Positions 35,888 through 46,700 of a stretch of 64,000 nt of DNA are shown piece by piece. The position numbers and the translations under genes are program-made. The notes under the pieces are model-generated. The model saw only the letters and a list, made by a program, of their open reading frames with translations, was not told where the DNA came from and did no database searches. The DNA is from Scolanthus callimorphus (taxonomy: Eukaryota > Cnidaria > Anthozoa > Actiniaria > Edwardsiidae), in NCBI GenBank assembly GCA_033964015.1, contig CM066925.1, positions 4,234,523-4,298,522 on the forward strand, in the 5' to 3' direction. Each line of letters opens with the position of its first letter. Within the stretch, counting starts at the first letter, position 1.

Positions 35888-36532
35888 TATTTCTGAAGCA
35901 AATGTTACTTTTTGCTTTGTGTCGAAAAGGTAGCTAAAAGTTTAAAATCGCTTGCTTGTTATTTTTTAACCTGTACCGGTAGCAGATATTCGACAGAGCG
36001 CTAAAAATTTCTTGCCGGACCACGCAATGACTTCTTTATTTCTAGTTTGCCGCGATGCTTTTTCAGACTTATGACTTACATGTATTTAGTGAATAACTTG
36101 ATTGTTGATGATTGTTGTTGTGAATTCACTTGAGTTTTTCATCGCTAGCAAATAACTTTGATTTTAAATACCTATCACATTTGTTCTTATCTCTTCCTGG
36201 CTGTGTAAAACTTCACCTTTTTTAAACAATTTTGTAGACTCGAAAGACTCGCGAGTCAAGAGTGCCTCGAGCCGTTCGAGTGACTTGTTTAATGAGGCTA
36301 CTCATTAAAACAGACTCGCGAGCCTCGAGTCTTTCGAGTATAAAAATAGACTCGCGACTCGCGAGTCGATGTTACGTTACTCGAGGGCGGTACGGTACTG
36401 TTGTCAGGGTTAGCGTTATAAAATAAAGCTATACTACTACTACTAGTTAACTTTGAAAGGCTAACGATTCATCCGCTCCAAAATCCCTCTGTGACCATAA
36501 AACACAAACAAACAAGATAATGGATTTTAGTA

Positions 36533-36736
36533 TCACCCAACTTGTGGACTATTGCCAATGCTGCATTCTGATTGGCTACGCTACTAGGGGACTATTATCA
36601 ATAGACCTCTAGCAGCGAAAGCGCCGATTTTGAACATGAAAAGAATGGCGGCCGCTTCTCGTTTTGTCGAGGTTTCTGGTGATTTTTTAACACAATTTTT
36701 CACTTTTTTGTCCAACTAGTTGGGTGATACTAAAAC
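36533..36736. mobile_element. MITE with TTTTAGTATCACCCAACT ends
   Basis: The ends TTTTAGTATCACCCAACT and AGTTGGGTGATACTAAAA are inverted over about 204 bp. A diverged second copy of its interior (CTATTGTCATTGCTGCGTTC, CCACTAGTAGCG) follows at about 36840-36920. Confidence 0.75.
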
Positions 36737-37311
36737 AATTATATCTCTCGCCCTCAAGGGCCACGGGTCGAAAGCCCATTCAGCCTGCGGCCTCATGCTC
36801 GAGGTCTAATTGTTAAGTAGTCAGTCGCCCGCTGTGGGACATGGTCTATTGTCATTGCTGCGTTCTGATTTGAGCTACGAGTAGGCTATAAGTTACAGCC
36901 CACTAGTAGCGAAAAGTGTCGGATTTGAAAGCCGCGGCAGGAAATGGCAAATGACCAGACCAGAAAACCTTTTTTGGTATACAATTGACCTACTAGTGAT
37001 TTGAATAGAATTTGACGAGAATTTGGGAACTTGAGAATAATTCTCAGGTAACTTAAGGCCTGGGCGGAAGCCCGATCCAAAATGGCGGACGTAAAACTGA
37101 GAGGGGTGGTCCATCTCTAAATCAATGCCTCTGAGGGATGCAAGCAATCTACATTTGAATACTTTTGATCATTCTCAATCATTTCCACCAATGTTGGTCT
37201 CTATGGCAACAAATGCATGACCACTGACCTTAAATTTAATTTCTAAGAAATTGGCCTCTGCATTCAATGGGGATAAGTGAATTCGTTCCCCAGAATGCAT
37301 CATAGTGTTTG

Positions 37312-37638
37312 TTATATAGTGCAGCTTATTGATCCAACGAGGATGGCTGGAAATGTTTTTAGGATAGCTTTATTTGTGATGATGTAATATGATACCTCTC
37401 CTTTTCTTAAAATGTGGATAACTTGGACACCCATCCTCGTTGGAATGGTAATGTACGCCCGACACTGGTCATAATAAGACCCATTGGGAACCACTGGTAT
37501 GACCCCCATCGAATGCAGAGACCTGAAAGAAAATTGTGCCTTTGTCACGCTCTTACAAGTCACGCAACCTGTTGACATGGTAACCAAATACATCAAATGA
37601 AACGTCTCACTGGCTGTACCAACCTTAACGAAAAACAT
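37312..37638 (-). pseudogene. Possible exon or remnant with a CUB-like segment
   Basis: A 108-codon open frame. A good acceptor (AATTTTCTTTCAG near 37524) precedes SLHSMGVIPVVPNGSYY, then DQCRAYITIPTRMGVQVI. The pattern Cys-x-x-hydrophobic strand-I-x-x-P is like a CUB-domain strand. No neighbouring exon was found, so this may be an isolated exon of an unseen gene, a relic, or chance. Confidence 0.25.
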
Positions 37639-37639
37639 T

Positions 37640-38690
37640 CTACGGAAGACATCTTGTACAACCTAGAGAATTTTTTTCAGTATTTTTCGCATTTTTTTTA
37701 AAAACACCAATGCCTTAATATACCTGAGTTGTTAAATACACCAAGCGAAGGCATAAGTGGATGTCACCAGAGCCTCCCCTGCATGCGATAGGCGATGAGC
37801 CGGGGAGCTCTGGCCGATTCGAGAATGGGCAGACTTGCGGTTAGTCACGAGTGTGTACTGGCAGCGCACCAGTGATAATGAATACACACTTTTCAGTGCT
37901 AGACCTCATATTTTCATAGTTTGAATTAACGAGGTTAATAATTAACTTTAGTTTTACCGATTACCGACAAAGACCGTACACACTCAAGTCTTAATGGCGC
38001 CTTGCATGCTGTGCGCTGTTGAGTCATGAATACTGAAATAATCAAAATGTTGATTTAGAGTCAAAGCTCTAGCACTATTGTTATTGTTGATATACATTTT
38101 TGACAGTTATGGTACAGATTTTTGAGGTTATATTTGGGTTTAATAGTGCCTATAATGACCAAGAAAGAGGGTTGTAGCATCTTATTGTTATTGGTATATT
38201 AAAATTAAACATTGCCCTCCTCCCCCCTTCTTCACTAAGTAATCTTAGACGTTGTTCCCCCCCCCCCCCCCCTCTTTCAAGGCATAAATTAAGGTCATGC
38301 CTCCCCTCTGGATTCTCAACTCCCCCCCCCCCCCCCCCCCTTGCTGATAATTATTGCGCAGTCCCTAAAATCGTCTGTTCCTACTACCTGCAGTTACCAA
38401 GTCAGAGGCCAGGCTACATTTTGTGACGTATTTTTAGGTATCTACTTCATCGCTGAATGCCATATAGTCGTCTTCTAATAGAACGAGGCATTATCAAACA
38501 AAAGGACCATTCATATTCAACCCCCATCCATTGCCGGGACAACAAAAATCTCAAAATCTAACGGTAAATATATAAATTTGCAACATTTGGCCCTATATTT
38601 TCACAACCATTTCTGAAATTTCTAGATCCGCCCTTGCTATGCTTCGAAGGTGGGGCTTAACTTTCATTTTTAGCTGGTGGATATGCGAGG
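37640..38690. other. Intergenic, low-complexity, MITE fragments
   Basis: A single arm of the GGGGAGCTCTGG MITE family is at 37765-37830. C-runs are at 38255-38273 and 38323-38340. No coding signal is seen. Confidence 0.5.
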
Positions 38691-38699
38691 CACAGAAAA

Positions 38700-38855
38700 G
38701 AATGGACGATTCCAGCTATCAGCGTGTGCGCTCTTCTTTATTCAGAAATGCCCAGAATGCAGCGCGCGCTTTTTTAACAATTTGTTCGACAAATTTCCCA
38801 CATCTACCGACATGCAGCCTGCCCGTGCCTTATAGCTGGAATCATCCATTGTTTT
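38700..38855. mobile_element. MITE family C (TGGACGATTCCAGCTA), intact copy
   Basis: Inverted ends TGGACGATTCCAGCTA / TAGCTGGAATCATCCA over about 156 bp. The copy near 42726-43607 is the same family in the opposite orientation with a TTAA element inserted. This one shows the uninterrupted sequence (TTTATTCAGAAATGCCC). Confidence 0.75.
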
Positions 38856-38904
38856 TCGTCATGTGGAAGAGTAAAAAAAAAAAATGGGATTAAGGTCAAG
38901 CCGC

Positions 38905-38995
38905 TTGCACCGCCCCACCGAGCTTCGCGTCACTGAGCCCCGCCCCACTGAGCTTCGCCTCACTGAGCACCGCCCAACTGAGTACCGCTCCACCA
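38905..38995. repeat. Short tandem repeat, CACTGAGC(A/T)(C/T)CGCC type
   Basis: Four to five degenerate copies, about 18 bp each, of ACCGCCCCACTGAGCTTCGC. Confidence 0.7.
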
Positions 38996-39164
38996 TGGTG
39001 GTTCTTGGCAGCGCTAACCCGTGACAACTACATAATTCGCGCTGTTTTTAGTTTTCTCAGTTTCTCTTTATTCCTTTGACCTGGCAGGAAACGCCCCAAA
39101 GCACAGGAATACAAATCTTCGTTGTAGGCAATACATTTTCTTTTTTTCACCTATAAACAACTAT

Positions 39165-39805
39165 AACGGAACACGTAACGCGTAGCATATAACCACGTGC
39201 CGTTGCGCCTAAAAGGTAACCAATGTAGTCACGCCGCCTAACAAGTAACCAATGCAGTAATGCGTAACCACGTGCAGTAGCACGTACCGCGTAGCACATA
39301 ACCACGTGCAGAAGAGCGTAGCACGTAATCACGTGCAGCAACGCGTAGCTCGTAACCACGTGCAGCAGTGCGTACCGCGAAGCACATAACCATGTGCAGT
39401 TGTGCATTCCACGTAACCACGTGCAGTAGCGCGTACCACATAACCACGTGCAGTAACGCGTAGCACGAAACCACCTGCAGTAACGCGTAGCACATAACCA
39501 CGTGCAGTAGCCCGTAGCGCATAACCACGTGCAGTAACGCATACCACGTAACCACGTGCACAAGCGCGTAGCACGTAACCACGTGCAGTAACGCGTAGCA
39601 CATAACCACGTGCAGAAGCGCATGCCACGTAACCACGTGCACTAGCGCGTAGCACGTAACCACGTGCACTAGCGCATACCACATAACCACGTGCAGTATC
39701 GCATACCACGTAACCACGTGCAGTTTCACGAACCGCGCAGCACGTAACCACGTTGCAGTTTCACGCAACGTGCAGCACGTAACCACGTAGCACGTACCTC
39801 TGCAC
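39165..39805. repeat. 27-bp minisatellite, about 23 copies, each with CACGTG
   Basis: The unit is AACCACGTGCAGTAACGCGT plus AGCACAT. About 17 units keep the E-box core CACGTG. Because 27 is a multiple of three, all three minus-strand frames stay open and spell nine-residue repeats (for example ARGYVLRVT). These frames are artefacts of the repeat. The array begins about 110 bp beyond the USO1 stop codon, so it may lie in the 3' UTR or just downstream. Confidence 0.9.
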
Positions 39806-39913
39806 GTGGCTACGATGACTTCTTTGTGGATGTATATTAATAAAAATTGGAATTATTCTAATTCTGAATGTATTTATATGTCAATAAAACTCTGTTAACT
39901 CGAATTCGCAAGG

Positions 39914-40708
39914 TCACGTAAGTTGTGAATAGTCATCTTGATAATTAGAACCGTTCAACGAAAGTCCCGGATCTTGCTTGAGGCCTATACCTTGCATAAT
40001 TTCTTCCCCATGGTACCCCTGTAAGTTAACATCCGAAAATTCTCTTGCTTGTTGGAAACCCTGCTCCTGATGAAAGCCATCTTGCTGTTGAAAGCCCTGT
40101 TGGAAGCCCATGAATGGTTTAGGTTCGTGAGCCCCCTGTGCCGCATAGTTCTGCTGATAACTATACTCTGGGTACTGTTGCTGGTAACCATGTTCAGAGT
40201 AACTTTGCTGGTAGTCTTGATCCCATTGTTGGTAATAGCCCTCTGACTGTTCATAGCCCCCATAAGGGCTTCCGGCATGTTCTGTTGAAATCGTCTGTCC
40301 CGGGTAATTTTCTTGACTATAATGTCCAGACTGGCTTTCCTGGTAATCCCCTACTGGGTACATATCTTGATATCCAGGTACGGCTGCAGCTTGATCCACC
40401 GAAGGGATTAGACGCGTTTCTTGTTGGGATTCCTCAGGGTTCTGCTCTTGGTCCGGTGTTTTAGTTCTCTCTGGAGCAGATGACTCTAATTGCGGTATGA
40501 GTTGTTCCTCGACAGTTTCTGGTTCTTTTTGCTGGTCCTCCTGTTTTGTATCTTCTTCGCGTTCCTCTTCCTTTTCCTCATCTTGTTCCTCGTCTTCCTC
40601 TTCATCTTGCTCCTCCTCTTCCTCCTCGTCCTCCTCCTCATCATCCTCGTCTTCATCAGCTTCGTCCTCGTCTTCACTAACCTCGTGTCCGGCGTCTTTC
40701 AGAGTTTT
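39914..40708 (-). CDS. USO1: USO1 exon 20: acidic tail plus Q/Y-rich extension
   Basis: It starts KTLKDAGHEVSEDEDEADED after CTTTTTAG. About 50 residues that are nearly all Asp/Glu follow, then a Q/E/P linker. About 170 residues of Gln/Tyr/Gly/Ser-rich sequence come next (for example YYQQWDQDYQQSYSEHGYQQ and FQQGFQQQDGFHQEQGFQQ). The end is NYQDDYSQLT and a TGA at 39914-39916. The frame is uninterrupted over 264 codons. Vertebrate p115 ends shortly after the acidic stretch, so the Q/Y part is an added low-complexity, prion-like domain. Confidence 0.9.
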   Translation of the reverse strand, partial: KTLKDAGHEVSEDEDEADEDEDDEEEDEEEEEEQDEEEDEEQDEEKEEEREEDTKQEDQQKEPETVEEQLIPQLESSAPERTKTPDQEQNPEESQQETRLIPSVDQAAAVPGYQDMYPVGDYQESQSGHYSQENYPGQTISTEHAGSPYGGYEQSEGYYQQWDQDYQQSYSEHGYQQQYPEYSYQQNYAAQGAHEPKPFMGFQQGFQQQDGFHQEQGFQQAREFSDVNLQGYHGEEIMQGIGLKQDPGLSLNGSNYQDDYSQLT

Positions 40709-43700
40709 CTAAAAAGACAGGTTGACAAAAAGTAAGCGCAAAGCATCATCAGGTATAAAATAAATATCAACATCAATGCTTTTCTATTTCGGACCTAGCA
40801 CCTTTCCATGAACAATGTGAATGAATGTAAACGAGTTTCTGTACAACAGAAATTACTAGGTCTGGTGTAATGAAAGGCCTATTGTGTCAACACACACTGC
40901 AATTTTCATAATTCTGCGAACTCTATGCCAACTAACAAAAGCGGTTTGGCTTCCGTCAATCAAATTAGTAAACAGCTCTGAGTGATTTCACACTGGCTTT
41001 GAGAGTTTTTTGGAATTTTTTTACCATAAAATGCAAACGAAACTTACAAAAAAATCCATGCGCCTTAAAAGGTTCGATGAACGGAAACCAAAACGCAGTT
41101 TGGCGTTTGGAAATGTTGAGTGGGAGTTCGCCGAATAGACCTCCTCGGCTTGCACGGGCGTAATGTTTTCCCATTTCAGATCACGTGGCATTCCAATGAG
41201 TATTCTCTCTTTGTTTCTCTGCTACGCACCGAAGGATATATGAATATGGAAGTATTCCAAAAATCGCATTTATGCTTAATGTGTCTACGACGTTGCTATT
41301 TTCTTTCATATGGCCGCGTGCACTAAACTGCCTTTTAGTGATCACAGTTGAAGAAATGCACAGAACTGTCAGAACTGGAAAAGGACTAAAGAAAAAGTAT
41401 TGGACAAAAGGTCAACCGGATGGTCACCACTGGATGTCCTTTGTTCATAGGAATAGCCAAGCCTGCTGGCAGGCGTTGGAGAATAGTTTTAGGTCGAGTC
41501 ACAAATCCAAGACGGCGGCCACGCGAAAGCAAACACGCGTTTCTTGACCTATCAAACTACTCTCCAACGCATGCGAGCTGGCTACGGAATAGCCTAGTTT
41601 ATTGCAACTTCACCTGCGCTTGTGAACCGAGCCATACTATTTTGTCATACGTCTCAGGCAATTGTGATGGCCCGTTCAGACGGCGCCATCCTATCTGGGA
41701 TTTAGATACGGCGAACGGGCAATGCAATAGCGCCGTGTGAACGGGCCATACGATCGCGCCGTGTGAACGGGCCCTACGATTGTCGGCTGCTCGCCGCGCG
41801 ATGTGGCATCGTCATGAGAAATGGCAACATGCGAGTTATTTACCTTGTATTTGACTATCTTTTCAGCCTGATCCGCAAGCATCACAAGCAGATCCTCGTG
41901 TTCACGTGTCTGGGAATCATTCTCTTCCTGCACTTCAGCCAGTCTTGTTTCCAGTTCTCTTATCCTCTCGGCTGCTTCTTGATGCGCGCGATCGTCTGAG
42001 GCTTGAGCACTCTGCGAGCACTAAAACAGAAGGAACTCGAAATGTCAGGAAGATCGCTTTGTAAAGGTAATAAATAGAACAGATTTCTTATGATTGTGAA
42101 AAAGACCGGGTATTGTGCCAAGCTATGTCAAAGCATTTTGATTGGTTGATCAGTTATTTCGCATGATGTGATTGGCTGAATGTTCACGAGAAGGTGAGGT
42201 TCCATGCCGTGACCGTACCGTGTTACATGGCTTTTCACAGTCATGCGGAACCTGCGCTAGGGCTTGGTACAATCTCCGCGAAAACAACAACGAGCCCTTT
42301 GCTACTTGACTGCTTTTGAACGCTGTGACATGCGCATAAAGTTCTTTCTCTAATCGGCTCTGTTTCAAATCGCGCATGCGTCACCAGAGCTCCTCCGTGA
42401 GGTGACAAGCCATTCTCGAACCCAGAGCTCCCCGGCTCGTAACCTCGCGGGGAGGCTCTGGTGACAGCCACTGACGCATGCTCGAGATTTAATACAGAGC
42501 CGCTGAGAGAAAGACCTTTCAGCGCATGCTCCAACGCTAAAATAAGCCAATCAGCGACGGCCCTCAAATGGATGTCCCCAGATCCTCCCCTGCGAGCAGA
42601 CGAGTCGGTGAGCTCTGGGTACGAGAATGGTGACAAGCCGGAAAGCTCTGAGTGCGCGTAGCTTCCATGCGCAGGTATTCATCAGCGCATGAGCCTGTTT
42701 TTTATATCTCGCTAATTATTCTACTATGGACGATTCCAGGCTCGTATAGCGGACGCAAGCGCTGCATGTCGGTAGATGTGGGACATTTGTAGAACAAACT
42801 GTTAAAAAAGCGTGACAAGCATTCTAATAGTTGTGGGACATGGCTTGGGCATTTCTGAATTAAGGTATGAGTATACCTTTGCGCGAGGGAAGTCAATTTT
42901 TCGCCAATAAAATCACTGACGCGTCATTATTTACACTACAAGGGCCATTTATATATCGTTTTAAAGCTTATGGAACGGCCTTACTTACTTAGTGGCATGT
43001 TTCTATGCAACGTTACTTTGATGGAACGTTTTCGTCGTTTTGCGCTCCAAAGGGAAAGTACAAATGTTTGCTTTTTAAGAGCTCCTGCCACTTCCAGTTA
43101 ATGGTAAAAGCTCCAGATTTCCGCAAAATGTATTCCTTAGAGGGCGATCTGAAAAAAGTGTGCGGGATTTTTGATATTTTACGTATTTTCGGGAATATTA
43201 CGTAAAACAGATTGAAAATCGATATTTTTGGCAATGCTAACACAAAAATTAGCATAAAATATGTTTTGAAAGGAAAATCAAAATCCCGCACACCTTTTTT
43301 TAGATCGCCTTCTAAAGAATTGATTTGCTTAAATTTTGAGCTGTGCAATTTAAATTGAAGAAGCTGAAACGTTTTAAAGAAAGTGGATACTTTTTTCTTT
43401 AGGGCTAAAAAGTATATGTTTATGTACAATATAATGAAAACCAAATTACCATCTGGATAGACCAACCTTTTAGCTTTAAAATGATATATGAACGACGTTT
43501 GTGGTGTCAATTGTGAAGCGATACGAATTTTTTTCCCGCGACACCCTTCAAAGGTATACTCATACCTTAAGAAGAGCGCGGGAGCTTAAAGCTGGAATCA
43601 TCCATTATTCACCTGTAGAAGCATTCCAGTTTCCCACATAAAGCAAGTGTTATATGTCGCCTTTTTTTTTGGCGCCAACTCACCGAAGAACTAAGCTGTT

Positions 43701-46700
43701 GCTGTAGAGTGGTGTTTTGATCCCTCAGTGTCTCTATTTCACTCTGTAGCGAGTCAACAGTGCGCCTCAGACCCGCCAGATCTTCCAGTTGATTGTAGGT
43801 TTTCAGTCCCCTTAGCGAGCCCGTCGACTCGGAGGATTCTGCTAGCTCGGCAGCGGCTGTAGCGACCGCAAGCTGGGCCTGAGAATCTCAAGGTCTTTCT
43901 CCTAAAATCAGAGATAAATCCACGTAAGAGCCTCAGTCATTTGCCTTATTGTCAACCATGAACATGTCGATTTGTCGAATGCAGTGAACTAAACTGTATG
44001 AGTGCAAGTATTCCATGACACTGATAGACTAAAGGAATGTTTCTTGCATTTGTCACGGCGATTTTTCTCGCGCGATTTGCAGCTTTCTTGTGTAAACAAG
44101 ATGCAAATCCGGTGCGATTTCTGTGCTCTCATTTCTTCAAATCGCACGAAGCAAAGAGTTTCGAACATGCTCAAAATCTCAGCGACATCATGCGACAAAT
44201 ATCGCGTCAGATCTCACCGAGTTGTACCTATTTTACATGGGATTTTGAGATGTCGCGTTTTGAGACGCTGCGCCGAGTGTGGACGGGCATTCATAAAAAA
44301 TGGAATTTTATGTAAGAACAAATCAAATGCCAGATAGCTATGTTACGCTATTGACCCTTGTCTCTGGCAAAATGGAGATCGATTGAGAAAAAAACTAATT
44401 TCTTTTCATGAGCTTCATCTTCCGAAACTTGTGGAAAGCAAAGTTTCGTGAGTTTTTCAAAAAGCTCTAATTGCACTCACCTAGTGGCTCGTGCAATTTT
44501 GCTAATTAAAAAAACTCGATCGTGCAATTAATCCCAAATTGACCTCGAAATCGTATGATTACCTATATTAAATAATACACATGAAAAACTTTCTGGATTC
44601 TGATTGCCTGAGAGCAGTGCAGATTTTAGATAACAAAGTGCAAAAACAAGGCAACAAAGTTCAGAAATGTTTAACAAAATGCAAATTGCCTTTCAAATGC
44701 AGCACTGTGATTGGCTAATAAACAATGAAAACACATTAGCAATCGTTATCAACTGCTTACCACAACATCAGCTGGCTCACTTACCAGTTTGTGCATGTGC
44801 TCATCTTTTTCCCGGACTTGTTCCGCTAGCGACCGCTGACCGATCGACATCTCATTGATCATGTTTCTAAGCTGTAAAAGCTCATCATTGTTGGCTGGTG
44901 GTGGACTACCAACGGTCTCCGTTTGCTGTTGTGAGCCTAGAAGTGAAAATCATTACTAACAAACATTACAAAGGAAAGGAAATACTATCAAAACAGGTAT
45001 AATTTCGAACTCACGGGTCACTGTTTTATATCACGTGATGACCAAAAATTTGACATGTGACTAAGTACTGACTGTCAGCGCTTAGTCACATGTCAAATGT
45101 TTGGTCTTTTAGCCAATCAAAACTGGCTGAAAGTCATCAAGCCTAGGTCACGTGACAACTTTTAAGACGTCACGTGATAGAAATTTGCAACCCACAGGCT
45201 TGAAATTGAAACGGCTCGATTGAAACTCTACCTGTTTTGATAGTAAGTATTGAAGGACTTCGGGTATTCCTTGGTGTTACGGAAAGCTTTGTTTTTGGTG
45301 CTCGAAGTCCTTGTATAGGCCTTTATCACGCAATATTGATTAATAATATATCATAGATATCCGAAAATGAAATCCAGTTTCCAATTCTACACATCCGTAT
45401 TAGTAAAACTGCAAAGTTTCAAAAGAATTACTTGAATACTGACTGAGATATGAATTTTCAAAACTTCCTATTCTGACATACTTTTTACAAGGAAATGTAT
45501 GGGCAAATACGTCAAGTCGAGGCTGGACGTTTCGATTTATTTTCCCATACATTTCTTGTAAAAAATAAGCCAGAATACGAAGTTTTGAAAATTCATATCT
45601 CAGTCAGTATTCAAGCAATCTTCACCAAACTTTGCAATTTTACTAATATGGATGTGAAGAATTGAATACTGGTTTCATTTTCTGATAACTATTATATATT
45701 ATTAATCAATATTGCGTGATAAAGGCCTATTCTATTTCATTGTCTCGTTCTAAGGTCTTTGTTCGTGGCTTTTGTTCCTGACCATTGTTTTCATGCCTCT
45801 GGTGCTCCGTGACACCAAGAAATAGACCTCCTCGGCTTGGGCGTAATGTTTTGCCCATTTCAGATCACGTGGCATTCCCATGAGTATTCTCTCTTTGTTT
45901 GGGATGCTTCCATATCCATATATCATTCGGCGCGTAGCAGAAAAAGAAAGAGAGAATACTCATGGGAATGCCACGTGATCTGAAATGGGAAAACATTACG
46001 CCCAAGCCGAGGAGGTCTATTGCCTGGACTTCACATAGCCGGTGTGCAGGCGCGCCAAGCCCGCCCTGGAAATCCGCTGGCGATAGCGAGCGGATTTCGA
46101 TCTGAGCTTGTGACGCTGTAGCGTCTTTCTTCCTCGCTCGCTCCATTCTCTAAGCTTTTGACCGCGTACCACAGGACCTCCGAATCTCCGAATATGGTCG
46201 GCGATGTAAGCCACACAATGAGACAGCATCTGGACAACTCAAAGAAGATAGCCTTTTTTGGCTTTATTCGGCAAATGAATACAACAAATAGGGAGTAGTT
46301 TATTTATTTGCTTAGGCCTGTTTCAAAGGCCGCGTCGAAACCAATTCAACAGACGTTTCTGCTGTAATTCTAGTACACGTGATGGATATCGAATAACATA
46401 GGCTATTGTCATTTTAAGCCCCATCTACACGACAGAAAGTTTTGGCACGGCTCGGATAAAAATGGTTCTGGGACTACCTCTCCACGTAGTCCCGGCACGG
46501 ATGAAATCTCGGTCGGGCTCTGACAAAATGTAGTACGGCAAAGCCATTTACACAACACAAATATACCCGAGTCGTGCCACTAAATTTGGTACCCGTACCA
46601 CTTTTTTATTCGAGCCGTGCAAAAAAAATCCTTGTCGTGTAAATGAGCCTTTAGTGCCAGAGTGGCTTGTAAGAACAAAATGACCGGATACGCTCCAAGA

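Larger units (their letters stand above)
34313..36395. mobile_element. 2.08-kb TA-flanked TIR element
   Basis: The terminal inverted repeats begin CCGTACCGCCCTCGAGTAAC and continue for about 80 bp through GACTCGCGAGTC words. TA lies on both sides (34311-34312 and 36396-36397), as in Tc1/mariner-type insertion. A 161-codon minus-strand frame (34399-34884) has no transposase motif, so the element appears non-autonomous. It contains four degenerate tandem blocks and one nested MITE. Confidence 0.8.
34003..36440 (+). mobile_element. LINE 3' end (ORF2 tail), split by a TA-flanked element
   Basis: 34003-34236 encodes a LINE reverse-transcriptase tail (RPYHRVNTKKSFLYRGAKLW, then NSLSP), followed by a 3' untranslated region. 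This is interrupted at 34312 by a 2.08-kb element and resumes at 36396 with CTGTTGTCAGGGTTAGCG, AAATAAAG and an ACTACTAC tail. The ORF upstream is decayed. Confidence 0.65.

Noticed and set aside
39147..39786. Three long overlapping minus-strand open frames with nine-residue repeats
   Set aside because: They arise because the 27-bp repeat unit is a multiple of three and lacks stops. All three frames are equally open, which argues against coding.
39165..39805. CRISPR-like array
   Set aside because: The repeats are contiguous with no unique spacers and the context is eukaryotic, so it is a minisatellite.
40490..40735. Plus-strand Ser-rich and Leu-rich frames opposite the USO1 acidic region
   Set aside because: These are antisense shadows of the Asp/Glu-rich codons of USO1 exon 20.
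43013..43510. 165-codon minus-strand frame
   Set aside because: It lies wholly inside the TTAA-flanked 703-bp element, crosses its inner inverted repeat and shows no domain.
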